A stretch of DNA of 64,000 nt from Citrobacter koseri ATCC BAA-895 (GCF_000018045.1 NC_009792.1:3224001-3288000); one strand, 5' to 3'; counted from the first letter of the stretch, positions 8,012 through 18,334 are shown. Numbers and translations: made by a program. The notes: a model not told the origin generated them from the sequence alone.

Positions 8012-8300
8012 ATACGGATCGATTTCAGAGATTACGATTTGCTTCAGGGATGAGGTTCACATTTTTTGGCATGGATTTGGGGAGAGTAGATAAGCAGCAA
8101 AGTTCACGTAGTTTGAGAATAAAAAGAGACCGTCGAACACAACGTTGCCAGTGGTTTTGATGAAGAACATGACTCTCTGCTGACGAGGTAGGATTCGCTA
8201 TCCAACAGACACGCAAACAATGTGGCCCATCATAAAAGTTTTGATAAAGGAACGATTGGACCAGACGAGACTATGCACATACAGATGTCGAAGATGATGA

Positions 8301-9443
8301 ATGGAGGCAGGATTATCGACAGGCTGTTCTCGTGACTCAGCCATGCAACGGATCCATTATCGCAACGAAGCAGGCAATCAGGCTGGCTTTGTCCTTACAC
8401 CTAACATCATGTCAGTCTGTGAACTGGTGGACAAGCACGCCACAAGGCTGGTGCTCAAAGAACTTACCACCAGACTCAGGGAGGCAGGTAAAGAGTTAAC
8501 AGCACTAAGTATGGAAGAGCCAATCACTTCATCGCAACTGGAAGGCGCTAACACAACTACGCTTGTCGCGCGGGACATGCTAGAAAGTGGCAGAGCCCCC
8601 CGTACCGAAGATGAACACATGATCGCGGGTAATGCGCGGTTGATGGCCGAAATTCCGGAACTTATCCAGGAACCATTAACACCAGATTTAATCCGCCGTT
8701 TCCATGCCATTGGCATGGGTGGAATTAATGACGAAAAATACAGTCCTGGAGAATTCCGCGATACCGATGATGTAGTGATTGCAGATTATGACGGTAACAT
8801 TGTTCATCAACCGCCAGCGGCCACCGACCTGCAGGCACGTCTGCAAATGGTGTGTGACTTCGTAAACGACACAGAATCCTACGTTCACCCCTTGGCAAAA
8901 GCCTGTGTTCTTCACTTCATGCTCGTTCACGAGCACCCTTTCAGAGACGGTAACGGGCGTACAAGCCGTGGGCTTTTTTACTGGTACATGCTCAAATCAG
9001 AGTACGACGTATTTAAATATGTCTCTATCAGCCAGCTACTGCATGCCGCCCCGGCCAAATATGCCCACAGTTACCAGTACACTGAAACCGATGGTATGGA
9101 TCTGACGCACTATCTTGAATATCAGGCCAGTATTATCCATCGTGCTATGACAAGGCTCTTACAGCATGTAGACGATCTGGTTGCCCGCGCTGCCCGAATT
9201 GATCATTTTTTGTATAAATCAGGGAGCTTATCGCGGCTGAGCGGACGGCAAGTCACACTACTTAATATTATTCTGGCTGAGCCTGGTAAGAAATATTCCG
9301 CAGCAGGCGTAGCGGAGGCGCTGGGCGTATCGGATAACACTGCGCGTAATTATTTGCGTACCCTGGCACGTGCAAGTCTCTTAACAGAGATGTCAGAAAA
9401 CGACCAGAAAACGGTTTATAAGGTATCTCGGGAACTGAGCTGA
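8301..9443 (+). CDS. Fic-family AMP-transferase with intramolecular inhibitory helix
   Basis: A protein of about 380 residues with the complete Fic motif HPFRDGNGR (His212 catalytic), which normally transfers AMP from ATP to a target hydroxyl. An inhibitory-helix motif S-x-x-x-E-G lies at residues 77-82 (SSQLEG), N-terminal to the Fic core, so it is a class II, self-inhibited Fic protein. The C-terminal 80 residues (AGVAEALGVSDNTARNYLRTLARA) form a winged helix, typical of Fic proteins that bind DNA. The start is uncertain: ATG 8301 or ATG 8343; neither has a strong ribosome site. It opens a block of defence genes. The target is unknown. Confidence 0.85.
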   Translation: MEAGLSTGCSRDSAMQRIHYRNEAGNQAGFVLTPNIMSVCELVDKHATRLVLKELTTRLREAGKELTALSMEEPITSSQLEGANTTTLVARDMLESGRAPRTEDEHMIAGNARLMAEIPELIQEPLTPDLIRRFHAIGMGGINDEKYSPGEFRDTDDVVIADYDGNIVHQPPAATDLQARLQMVCDFVNDTESYVHPLAKACVLHFMLVHEHPFRDGNGRTSRGLFYWYMLKSEYDVFKYVSISQLLHAAPAKYAHSYQYTETDGMDLTHYLEYQASIIHRAMTRLLQHVDDLVARAARIDHFLYKSGSLSRLSGRQVTLLNIILAEPGKKYSAAGVAEALGVSDNTARNYLRTLARASLLTEMSENDQKTVYKVSRELS

Positions 9444-9566
9444 ATCTGGGAGAACAAGGAAAATAACGACATCACATAAAACGGCATCGTGAGTATTCAC
9501 AAAGGCAGAGCTGTGGCAGGATAACTCTCTATAAATCAGCGATATTTTTACAGCGAGGAAGTGATG

Positions 9567-10766
9567 ATGTCGGGGCTACATTCATGGCTGTTAGATAAGT
9601 CAACCAGTGACACCTATATGTTCATCAAGCGCTTGTCAGCCAACGATACCGGCGCGACGGGCGGACATCAGGTTGGCATTTACATACCTTCTGGCATTGT
9701 TGAACATCTTTTCCCTTCAATTAATCATACAAGGGATCTTAACCCGTCCGTGATGCTGAATGCGCATACCTCCTCACACAACTGCCCGGACAGCGAGGCC
9801 AGGGCCATTTATTACAATGGTCGTTTCTTTGGTAAGACCCGAAATGAAAAGCGTATCACCCGATGGGGGGGAGGAAAGAATCCTCTGCAAGACCCGGAGA
9901 ATACGGGGGCGCTGGCGTTATTGGCGTTTGATCACCATCAGGGATCTGATAGCCAATTTGTTGATATTTGGGTGTGTCATAACGCAGAAGAAGAAGATAT
10001 CGTTGAGTCATCGCTCGGAGAAATTGTTCCTGGATCGTTGGTCTATGGTCCCGCAAATGAGATTCTGGGTGGTCTGGCTTTAAAAGAACCAGTTTCCAGT
10101 GGGTATCGTCTTCCGGAAGAGTGGAGAACAAATTTCCCTTCAGGTAAGGAGATTATCCAGTATGCAGCAGCTCACTATTCCCCAAATGTCATAGGCCCGG
10201 ATAAGCAACTGATTGAACGTCGTCGTGTTGAGTACGAAATTTTCCTACTGGTGGAGGAAATGCATGTACTGGGTATAGTTCAGTCTGGGTTTGGTTCCGT
10301 AAATGAATTTATTGCACTGGCGAATTCCGTGAGCAACAGACGAAAATCACGAGCCGGAAAATCACTTGAGCTGCATCTTGAACAGCTTTTTAATGAGCAT
10401 GGACTGAAAACTTTTGAGACTCAGGCCGTTACAGAAGGAAATAAGAAGCCAGATTTTTTATTCCCCTCTGCGCAAGCTTATCACGATGAAGCTTTTCCAG
10501 AGCAGAAGCTGCGTATGCTAGCGGTAAAAACGACCTGTAAAGATCGCTGGCGGCAGATATTAAATGAGGCAGACAGGATTCAGGATATTTATCTCTTTAC
10601 CCTTCAGGAAGGTGTTTCTGTTGCTCAATTTCAGGAGATGCAGCAGGAAAGGGTCAGGTTGGTTGTACCCAGTAGCCTTCATGATAAGTACCCGAAAGCT
10701 ATCCGGGAATATCTTATTTCGTTAGAAACATTTATCGATGAAACTAAATCATTGTATGTCGATTAA
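9567..10766 (+). CDS. ecoRIIR: EcoRII-type restriction endonuclease (CCWGG)
   Basis: A type IIE restriction enzyme of 399 residues closely resembling EcoRII, which cuts before CCWGG and needs a second site as effector. The N-terminal effector-binding half contains KRLSANDTGATGGHQ and the RKSRAGKSLELHLE segment leads to the PD-(D/E)xK nuclease core with KKPDFLFPS and LAVKTTCKDRW. ATG 9567 is chosen over two nearby upstream starts because GAGGAA at 9555-9560 is spaced correctly and the known enzyme also starts MS. It is convergent with the cognate methylase, 50 bp apart. Confidence 0.95.
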   Translation: MSGLHSWLLDKSTSDTYMFIKRLSANDTGATGGHQVGIYIPSGIVEHLFPSINHTRDLNPSVMLNAHTSSHNCPDSEARAIYYNGRFFGKTRNEKRITRWGGGKNPLQDPENTGALALLAFDHHQGSDSQFVDIWVCHNAEEEDIVESSLGEIVPGSLVYGPANEILGGLALKEPVSSGYRLPEEWRTNFPSGKEIIQYAAAHYSPNVIGPDKQLIERRRVEYEIFLLVEEMHVLGIVQSGFGSVNEFIALANSVSNRRKSRAGKSLELHLEQLFNEHGLKTFETQAVTEGNKKPDFLFPSAQAYHDEAFPEQKLRMLAVKTTCKDRWRQILNEADRIQDIYLFTLQEGVSVAQFQEMQQERVRLVVPSSLHDKYPKAIREYLISLETFIDETKSLYVD

Positions 10767-10784
10767 ATAATTTGATTCTGTTTC

Positions 10785-10805
10785 CCCCCGGATAAATTCC
10801 GGGGG
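10785..10805. terminator. Shared terminator between convergent EcoRII R and M genes
   Basis: CCCCCGGA (10785-10792) pairs with TCCGGGGG (10798-10805) around TAAAT, in the 50-bp gap between the two stop codons. Confidence 0.65.
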
Positions 10806-10816
10806 ATCTGTTTATA

Positions 10817-12241
10817 TTATTTTTTGGTCGCCTTGCTTGCAGCGGCTTTCATAATATAAGGCTGAAGCAGTTTTGCCACGGCTTCAAAAACGGGAACGAC
10901 CACTGAGTTCCCAAACTGTCGATAGGCCTGAGTATCGGAAACGGGGATTCGGAATGGCTTGCCTCCGGGTTGCTCAAATCCCATTAATCTTGCGCATTCA
11001 TGGGGCGTCAGTCTTCTTGGCCTTTGTTCCTGATTCTCTGGATTAGAGAAATCGATTTCGCCGAGTTCTTTATCCCATCCTCTGTCGATGAGAATTTCAG
11101 ATCCATCTTTATGGTAACGAGCGGATAATGTTCTCGCGACGCTATTTTCATTATTCGGATCAACCAGACCAAAACCGAACCCATTACCTTTGGCGGCATG
11201 CTTTTTAGCATAGTTATAGAGATATTCCCATAACTTAGGGCTCAGGATATATTTACTGTCAACCGCAGGGTCCAGAAGCTGACCAAATGTTGGTCTTTTC
11301 TCAGGGTAGAATTTATGAATATTCTTTAAAGTGAATCCCTGATGGATATTAAGGTCACGGCGGAATCCGACCAGAACAATACGCTCACGATGTTGTGGCA
11401 GGAAATTTTTACCATCAATAATTTTAGGATCATCTTTCCCTGTGATATTGGCATCAGCGACTTCATAGCCTAATTCATCAAGGGTATCCATAATGACTTT
11501 AAACGTTTTGCCTTTGTCATGGCTCTTAAGGTTTTTCACGTTTTCCAGCACAAAAATGGTTGGTTGCTTAGCCTTGATTATGCGGGCAACATCGAAAAAA
11601 AGAGTGCCCTGCGCTTCACATTCGAATCCATGTGCGCGTCCGAGAGAGTTTTTCTTACTTACACCCGCCAGACTGAATGGCTGGCAGGGAAAACCGGCCA
11701 GCAGGACGTCATGATCCGGGATGTGTTGATCGATATGGGCGTAGGCTTTCTCTTCTGAGATGCCTTCTTCTCCGCTTAGCGTGACTTCGCGGATATCCAG
11801 ATTGAATGTGTGTGCGTCTTCATCGTTGTACCAGTTTGCTTTGTAGGTACGTACCGCTTCTTTATTCCATTCGCTGGTAAAAACGCATTGCCCGCCGATG
11901 GCCTCGAATCCTTTACGGATACCACCAATACCAGCAAACAGGTCAATAAAGCGGAAGTCATAGTCAGGATGATGAGCAGGTTGCTCCGGCAGCATTTTCC
12001 GTAACAGCGCTTCTTCAGCCATGGTGAGCGATTTTGGCTCACACTTGCCATTTACCCAGCGGTTAAGCGTTTCGCGGCTCCACTCATTTTTACCTATTTT
12101 TCTTAGCAGTTCTGCGACATACTTCTGGTCGTAAATTTCAAGTACCCGATCAATCAGCTTCCTGTCGCGCTCTTGTTGTTGTTTTTCTTCAGCTTCTGCT
12201 TTTTCGAGCAGTTCCTGCGCAAATAAATCGAATTCAGACAT
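10817..12241 (-). CDS. ecoRIIM: EcoRII-type DNA cytosine-5 methyltransferase (CCWGG)
   Basis: A 474-residue C5-methyltransferase that protects CCWGG sites. Motif I is FIDLFAGIGGIRKGFE, the catalytic Cys is in GFPCQPFSLAG, motif VI is ENVKNL, motif VIII QHRERIVLVGFR and motif X QFGNSVVVPV. The N-terminal 95 residues (WSRETLNRWVNGK) form the helix-turn-helix-like extension seen in M.EcoRII, which can bind its own promoter region and autoregulate. Order and sequence match the plasmid-borne EcoRII system, here apparently chromosomal. A 292-bp non-coding gap separates it from the helicase gene upstream. Confidence 0.95.
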   Translation of the reverse strand: MSEFDLFAQELLEKAEAEEKQQQERDRKLIDRVLEIYDQKYVAELLRKIGKNEWSRETLNRWVNGKCEPKSLTMAEEALLRKMLPEQPAHHPDYDFRFIDLFAGIGGIRKGFEAIGGQCVFTSEWNKEAVRTYKANWYNDEDAHTFNLDIREVTLSGEEGISEEKAYAHIDQHIPDHDVLLAGFPCQPFSLAGVSKKNSLGRAHGFECEAQGTLFFDVARIIKAKQPTIFVLENVKNLKSHDKGKTFKVIMDTLDELGYEVADANITGKDDPKIIDGKNFLPQHRERIVLVGFRRDLNIHQGFTLKNIHKFYPEKRPTFGQLLDPAVDSKYILSPKLWEYLYNYAKKHAAKGNGFGFGLVDPNNENSVARTLSARYHKDGSEILIDRGWDKELGEIDFSNPENQEQRPRRLTPHECARLMGFEQPGGKPFRIPVSDTQAYRQFGNSVVVPVFEAVAKLLQPYIMKAAASKATKK

Positions 12242-12533
12242 AACGCCTCCTCGGGGTTTATGGGTGAAAATATATCACTCATTTGACCCAGATGAAACGA
12301 TTTATTCTGGATATTTGATCAGTATATGGATTCAACGGAGCGTACAAATTATGAGAGCTAGCCAATAGTGTTGCCAATTGTTGTGGGGGGCGTACATACA
12401 AGCTGCGCAGTGAATCTTACAGTATCGGCATACATAATTCTTCGCTAAATCATATGGTTCCTATATCACAACCGGTAATTTAGCCATCTTATCCTAAAGA
12501 AATAGCGATAAGATGGCTTATATAATCGCCGCT

Positions 12534-15500
12534 CTAAACCTGACGCCTCTCAAGGCTATTATAAATTGCCTCAATCTCGCCCTTCAGGTTATCACCGCAA
12601 TAAACCATCGATGTATCGTATCGTTCATATCGCGCTTCACGTGTCGCACTAAACCAGTTGAATGATCCCACGCACAGCAAACCATCATCACCAATAACAA
12701 TTTTACTATGAACACGATTGACCAGTTTTGTCGCAATACCAAGGGCGTTCAGTTTCTCCAGCGCCGCTTTGAGGTTCTGCTGCTTCTCTTTTCGCTTCTC
12801 AAAATCATTATGTTCAGTGTTGTAGCTTCTGTCAGTGACAATCGTGACGTTAATACCACGTGAACACGCCGCAATCATAGAATCAAGAAAACCGGTTTGC
12901 TCCAGTTTTTGCCAGGTCAGCCATGGAGAAACTATCGTGATGTGTTTACCGGTATTTTCAAACGTCTGATTCAGGAAATTATCATGCTGCTCCACACCAT
13001 GGAGTGTGTAAATTTTGGTCTCGGAAGTTTTTAAATCCTTACGCTCTTTATAATCAAAAGTGAGCGCATTCTTCTCTGACTCAAAGAGATATTTTGCCAG
13101 TAATTCCCGCGGAGATGAAGCTGGCTGAATCTCAAACAGGTCCATATCGCCGAAGACCAGGAAACTGTCCTTCGCACGGGAGACAGCAACGTTCAGCATG
13201 CTGTTATCGCTATCAATAAACCCGCCGTCTTCATGCTTTGAATAGACTGGCGAGAATATCACAATCGCTCTTTCCGCTCCTTGAAGAGAGTGCACGGTGC
13301 CCACTGTGAGCGACTTTTCATTCGCGCCTGTACTGATACCTTGTTTACCCAGCGCCTGTTTGATGGTGGATACCTGCGCGCTAAAAGGCGTCACGATACC
13401 GACAATTTCATGAAGCGCTTTGCCGTAATGCGTTTCAATATCTTGCTGGTTCTCTGTAAGCCAGGCAGCTATCGTTTCAGCCTCAGGCAAATTATATCGA
13501 CTTCCGCTACTTGCCAACTCTCCTTTACCATCAATATGGAGATAACCCATTGCGGGCATTAAATTGCTCTCTTCAAGCCCTCTTTTAGGCAACAACTTAC
13601 CGTGATAGCAGAGCGTATTACAGTATCCAATAATATTATCGAAACACCGGCGGTGTTCATATAAGTACATCCCGCGAGCCAGTTCGGGATCATATTGATA
13701 GCGCGAAGCACACTGCGCTATTTTCATAACGCTGCCAGATGCGGCACTTTTGCCAAGCTCTGCGATTGCCGTATATTTCTCAGTAATCTCTTCTTGCGTA
13801 CTCCCAGAAAGAATTTTTTCCGCCAGCATGTTACCTATATCAATAGCGGGAGCAATACTCCATATTGGCGGGATCTGTTCCGTATCACCAATCACTAATG
13901 CCTTTTTGGCTAAGGCAAACGAGGCAGCGGCCACTTCAGGAAGCACCTGCCCGGCTTCATCGACAATGAGTAAATCAGCGAAGTCATATAAATAGCTTTT
14001 CTCGAATTTACGTTGTCCTTTGTGTTCACTTATCTGCATATTGCCGGGCAGCATATAGCAGGTCATGACCACACATGGGGTAAGTTTCATTCGGCGTTGC
14101 CATCGGGCGGCTACCCCTTTAGCACCTTTCTTGCCCTTTTCTTTCTGCAGGTCATCAATGCTGGCCATATCCATCAGCCAACGGCCTTCCCAGTAGTGAG
14201 TCGTCAGTAAGAATGCAGGGAAGCGAATCTGCGTATCAGCCAGTTCATCGACCTGTGAGAAGCTCAGTTCCTCGTCGCCCTCATGCCCTAAATCAAGTGC
14301 CAGCCTCTGCCATTCCTGAGCTACCTGCTGTTCTTTAAGAACAATTTCATGGGTGGAGTCAATCTGCTGCCGGTAGGTTGTTTGCTCGCGCTCAGCGGAG
14401 TTGAGCAGTCCATCTATATTACGTTCGATGGTTTCAGGATCAGACCACTGATTTCCCGCAATCAGCGCACCTAATTTATCTTCGAGAAACAGTTGTATTT
14501 GGTACTGCCGCTTACTGCGAACCGCTGGTAGCCATGAAAATAATGAATAGATCAGTGATTCACTGGCCCGATATTTTTTCCATTCCGCTTTAGCACTCTT
14601 CAGTAGAGTGACTTTTTGTTCTTGCCCGGAAAGTAATTTATTTAAATTATCGAGATATTGCTCAATGTCGTTAGCAATAAGCTCTCGCGCCGCCCGAACC
14701 AGGCTTAACGTTTGCCATGTTGCGTTCAGCCTTACCAGTTGTTCGGATTTTGCTGCCAACTGACCATGCAGGAGTTCAATTACCTTTTCAGGGGATGAAC
14801 AATCTTTTTCAGGGAAGGCTGCTTTAGCTTTCTCGAGATAAAACAGCAGTGCATCCTCTACATACTCTTTTGACTCAACCTGGTTGAAGAAATCTTCAGT
14901 TTGATATTTTTTGGCTGCCTCGGCTTTACGAGTGCTTGAGGGAAAATAAGCGCCGAAGCTTTTCAGCTCTGGCAACCATCGTCCGGCCATTGCACCAGTG
15001 CCCTGGGAAAAATCTTTCCCGAACGCCTCGATAATGTTCGTTACAGCCTGGTTATTCGTTGAAGTCGCGATAATAACCGGAGGTTCCGCTTTTTCGAGAG
15101 CCGCTCGGGCCCACTGCGTGGCGATGATAGAAAGCACCAACGTGGTTTTTCCGGTTCCCGGTGGACCATTGACGGCAAGGATATCGCCATGTCTTGCATC
15201 AAGAAAATGGCTTAAGGCATCGCGCTGAGCCTTTGCCAGCGGAAACTTATCCCCGGAGTGTCCAAGTCTGTCGCTGAATTTTGCTTCCGGAGGAAGTAAT
15301 GACTCTGCAGCATGAACCTCTCGCGAGGCGAAGCGATTGAAGAGCGGCACATCCTTTTTGCAAATAAGCAGGTGATCATAAAGCGAAAGGATATGGAAAC
15401 TGGCGCCGCCAGATTGCGCCGTTTTAACAATATAACCGTGCTCAGCGAGTTCATATTGCTCGGGATTTTTAATCCAGTCGCCGACAACGTTCTTCAGTAG

Positions 15501-16049
15501 CCTCTCTGAATCATCCAGATATTGACGCCAATCCTGCTGCCAGGCTGCATATCGTGCTTCTCGTTCTTCATCTGTTTCGGCAGTCTTATCAACGCTGTAA
15601 TCAACGTTGATAGAGAATGACGTATGTGTCGTTTTGTATTTGTCATACTGCTCAATCTCACCAATCGAAAATGCCCCTTTTGGCAAAGGTTCAAGCAGGT
15701 CTCTGGGAATGGAAGTCGCTGGAGTCGGATATAAAAAACCTTCACGGCTCAACAGGGCTGACGTCACAATCGGGGTAACAATATCAGGCGCACCAGCGGA
15801 ACGGTCCTTACCATGCTGCAGTAACCGGAAATAAACCTTTGGCCGCAAGATGATATCGACTGTTTCGACGTCGTCTTTTTCTCCCTCAAAAAATTTACCG
15901 ACGATCGCTTCGTCAAGACGTCCCGCCGCTATCTCATGCCAGTGAGTGAAATTTTTGGCGTCTTTGCGTTCAAAACTGCCCTTTCCTGACTCAGCATCTG
16001 CAAGCGAGTTGCGCCAGTATGAGGCAAACCCTAAAGCATTTTCATCCAT
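12534..16049 (-). CDS. SF1 helicase fused to phospholipase D nuclease (Mokosh II-like)
   Basis: An 1171-residue protein. Residues near 295 carry Walker A (GPPGTGKTT) of an Upf1/DNA2-type superfamily 1 helicase; near 693 is Walker B (LLIVDEAGQ); further on are HSLQGAERAIVIF and NVAVSRAKDSFLVFGD, motifs V and VI. A long helical insertion (about 400-640) separates the two ATPase halves. The C-terminus has one phospholipase D HKD motif near residue 1111 (HSKIVIGDDG, then GSFNWF). A COG1112-like helicase fused to a PLD domain is the architecture of the single-gene Mokosh type II defence protein MkoC. The match is by architecture and location beside EcoRII and an HNH gene, so the name is inference. 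Confidence 0.8.
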   Translation of the reverse strand: MDENALGFASYWRNSLADAESGKGSFERKDAKNFTHWHEIAAGRLDEAIVGKFFEGEKDDVETVDIILRPKVYFRLLQHGKDRSAGAPDIVTPIVTSALLSREGFLYPTPATSIPRDLLEPLPKGAFSIGEIEQYDKYKTTHTSFSINVDYSVDKTAETDEEREARYAAWQQDWRQYLDDSERLLKNVVGDWIKNPEQYELAEHGYIVKTAQSGGASFHILSLYDHLLICKKDVPLFNRFASREVHAAESLLPPEAKFSDRLGHSGDKFPLAKAQRDALSHFLDARHGDILAVNGPPGTGKTTLVLSIIATQWARAALEKAEPPVIIATSTNNQAVTNIIEAFGKDFSQGTGAMAGRWLPELKSFGAYFPSSTRKAEAAKKYQTEDFFNQVESKEYVEDALLFYLEKAKAAFPEKDCSSPEKVIELLHGQLAAKSEQLVRLNATWQTLSLVRAARELIANDIEQYLDNLNKLLSGQEQKVTLLKSAKAEWKKYRASESLIYSLFSWLPAVRSKRQYQIQLFLEDKLGALIAGNQWSDPETIERNIDGLLNSAEREQTTYRQQIDSTHEIVLKEQQVAQEWQRLALDLGHEGDEELSFSQVDELADTQIRFPAFLLTTHYWEGRWLMDMASIDDLQKEKGKKGAKGVAARWQRRMKLTPCVVMTCYMLPGNMQISEHKGQRKFEKSYLYDFADLLIVDEAGQVLPEVAAASFALAKKALVIGDTEQIPPIWSIAPAIDIGNMLAEKILSGSTQEEITEKYTAIAELGKSAASGSVMKIAQCASRYQYDPELARGMYLYEHRRCFDNIIGYCNTLCYHGKLLPKRGLEESNLMPAMGYLHIDGKGELASSGSRYNLPEAETIAAWLTENQQDIETHYGKALHEIVGIVTPFSAQVSTIKQALGKQGISTGANEKSLTVGTVHSLQGAERAIVIFSPVYSKHEDGGFIDSDNSMLNVAVSRAKDSFLVFGDMDLFEIQPASSPRELLAKYLFESEKNALTFDYKERKDLKTSETKIYTLHGVEQHDNFLNQTFENTGKHITIVSPWLTWQKLEQTGFLDSMIAACSRGINVTIVTDRSYNTEHNDFEKRKEKQQNLKAALEKLNALGIATKLVNRVHSKIVIGDDGLLCVGSFNWFSATREARYERYDTSMVYCGDNLKGEIEAIYNSLERRQV

Positions 16050-16365
16050 TACCAGTCCTATGACTCAATGAAATCCATTGATTTATCGAATATAAAATCA
16101 CCGTATGGATAACTATTGTCCACGTTGAAAGGCTGGCTGCAATGTTTTGTTCACGCTTCGATACAAATACTCGGGTTATACGGAGTTCAGGAGGCAACCA
16201 TATCCTGCTGCATGGCACATAAAAGCTTTATAACCGAAGCAGCAGAGGATTACCGGTTGCACAGCATGCTCCAGAAGCCCGTGAGCCCTACTGGACAGCG
16301 TTCAATGCAATATTGGAACCTGTAAGTTCAGAAAATAGCGCTGTCGAAGATAGTTTATAGCTTAA

Positions 16366-17145
16366 CTATCTCAATAAATTCTCCCGATGCCACTCCAGAT
16401 AACAATACGATTCAACAGAAAACGCCTTTATTTTCTCCGGCAACAAACACTGCTCTTTAACGCTAATATCCAGCTCATTACTAATTAATAAGCGCCCATC
16501 GTTCTCAAACGAAATCCATCCCTGATCGAAAAGAATATCAATATGTGCGGCCAGTATAATTCCATTAAACGGATCAAGGCGTTCATTCCCATTCTCGCAG
16601 GCAGCCCACGGTTTTATATGGCTGGCACGCAGTAACGGCGCAAAAGTCGTTCCCGTAACAGGGCATGCCGGATACAACATGAGACAATTTTTCCGAAAGG
16701 TACCCTGCCCCAGCCGTGCCGCAATCAGCTGCTCGCGTACGGTATCTTCAATACTTTTATCTTGCTGAATAATAAGACAGTCACGTTGCGCCTGTTCATC
16801 TCCATCAGAAGATATCAACGAAAGAACGCGCTGCTCAATCGCACTGTCTGAAAGCACACTCAATCGCTGATGCACACGCTGCGCTGAATGAGAAAGCACA
16901 GCAGGAGCGCCCTGCTCGTCAAGCCAGCCGACACGCACATCACTAAGCCAGGAATCAAAACGGTCACGACTATTTTTCAGACTATTGTGAAACTCGCTGG
17001 CGGTTTTGCCCGCGCCAAAACGAGGATAAAACAAGGCAAAAGCCTCTTTCCATTTCTGAACACCAAGTCCCACAGGTGGTTGAGATTTACCGTACTTCGA
17101 CAAATACCACGCCACTTCAAGCAAATCGTCTTCCGAGCTATTCAA
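16366..17145 (-). CDS. HNH restriction-type endonuclease
   Basis: A 259-residue protein with a C-terminal HNH nuclease module: CPVTGT, then LLRASHIKPWAACENGNERLDP, NGIILAAHIDILFDQG. This matches the HNH_2-like group of stand-alone restriction enzymes. The N-terminal 130 residues are helical with no recognised fold. It is transcribed toward the helicase-PLD gene with a 316-bp gap (16050-16365) in which I see no gene. It may belong to the same defence unit or be independent. It sits at the left edge of the ICE. Confidence 0.8.
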   Translation of the reverse strand: MNSSEDDLLEVAWYLSKYGKSQPPVGLGVQKWKEAFALFYPRFGAGKTASEFHNSLKNSRDRFDSWLSDVRVGWLDEQGAPAVLSHSAQRVHQRLSVLSDSAIEQRVLSLISSDGDEQAQRDCLIIQQDKSIEDTVREQLIAARLGQGTFRKNCLMLYPACPVTGTTFAPLLRASHIKPWAACENGNERLDPFNGIILAAHIDILFDQGWISFENDGRLLISNELDISVKEQCLLPEKIKAFSVESYCYLEWHRENLLR

Positions 17146-17305
17146 TGTTACATCCTGTTTTTCCAGCGTAAATCATCACCGGATTATGTCTGAAAAGATC
17201 GTTAACTAAACTGATCAGGTTAGTTGTTTTAGCAAAAACATCTCACACCGGTTTTCACCATCAACAAGCACTACACACAACCAACAACACAAAAAGGAAC
17301 GCCCC

Positions 17306-18196
17306 ATGCCCCCACACAAAATCCGCCAGGAGTGGCTGACGCTGGACGAGGCCGCAGAAGTCATCCGGCAGCACAATATCACTTTGCTGCCCGCCGACCT
17401 GATCCGCCATGCCCTGCACGGCGATCTGCCACTCTCGGTCTACTTCCCCTTGCCCGTACTTCTGAGACCACTCAATCCTCCTTGCCGCTTTGTCTGCCGA
17501 TTCAGCAAACCTCCCTTTCCGCCTTCTCAGTGCAACAAACCCGGCAACCGCAAAGTGATGGCGAACTCTCCGCCGTGCAGACGCGGCCCGACTCTGCAAC
17601 TGACCACCAGCCATCTGTGGAATTTGCCGTTAATTGGCCTTGAGCGCCTGCTGCTCCACAAGCAACTGGCGAAAACGTTGAATCGTCCTTGCCCCAAAGA
17701 TACCCACTGCTGCAACCAGATTGGCATTGTGGTCTGCGATGAGAACGACAGCTACTACCAACTCTGTTGCCGCAAATCGTTGCGGGAGCTTTTACTGGAA
17801 CTACTCGCCACGCAAAACAACCTCCAGGAAGAGCTGCATCTGCTGATTGGCCAGCTGTATGGTAATGGTCGCAATGACCTGAAATCCCGGCTTAGTCTGT
17901 CCGTCTGCTACCTGCAGGACACGCTGCCTCCTGACGCTCTGTTCGTCATCCGCCGCACTCATCTCGAGGCCTTCCTGACCCGTCATCAGCCGGAATCAAA
18001 GGAGCGGATCACCTCCGCGCTTTCCCGTTTGCTGTGGCTGGCCTGCAAGCACAACCCGCAGCTGGACGATGAAATGCTGGGGCATCCCTACAAACTGCTG
18101 AACATTTTCGAATGCTGGGCGCGTGAGGAAGGTATGCACCTGCCGCTGAGCCCCGAGACGTTGAAAACCGCACTCCAGCGCGGCGCACCGTCGTAA
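17306..18196 (+). CDS. ICE-associated hypothetical protein next to alpA
   Basis: A 296-residue protein of no known fold, starting at ATG 17306 after AAAAGGAACG. The N-terminus (LTLDEAAEVIRQHNITLLPADLIRHAL) and C-terminus (TRHQPESKERITSALSRLLWLAC) look like conserved helical coding sequence. Residues 55-110 are Pro/Cys-rich and read better in another frame, so two compensating shifts are possible. In related elements a gene of this size precedes alpA. Role unknown; possibly regulatory, given its position. Confidence 0.5.
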   Translation: MPPHKIRQEWLTLDEAAEVIRQHNITLLPADLIRHALHGDLPLSVYFPLPVLLRPLNPPCRFVCRFSKPPFPPSQCNKPGNRKVMANSPPCRRGPTLQLTTSHLWNLPLIGLERLLLHKQLAKTLNRPCPKDTHCCNQIGIVVCDENDSYYQLCCRKSLRELLLELLATQNNLQEELHLLIGQLYGNGRNDLKSRLSLSVCYLQDTLPPDALFVIRRTHLEAFLTRHQPESKERITSALSRLLWLACKHNPQLDDEMLGHPYKLLNIFECWAREEGMHLPLSPETLKTALQRGAPS

Positions 18197-18334
18197 CGCG
18201 ATCAACTAACCATTTCAACTAACAACTCTCACTAACCCAGATAAGGATTTTTACTGCCTGGCAGGGACGCTGCTGCTTTGATAACCACGCCCATCGTGCT
18301 GATGTGAACGAATCTGGACACAGGAGGAATGGTT

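Noticed and set aside
8025..8216. Minus-strand ORF of 63 codons in the tpl upstream region
   Set aside because: No ribosome site, no recognisable protein, and it overlaps regulatory sequence; probably random or a decayed remnant.
12300..12322. CTG-N10-CAG resembling a LexA box upstream of M.EcoRII
   Set aside because: The outer bases read CTGG and TCAG rather than CTGT and ACAG, and only half of the inner bases fit, so it is weaker than the dndB box.
16116..16325. 69-codon ORF between helicase-PLD and HNH genes
   Set aside because: No ribosome site or recognisable protein; likely spurious.
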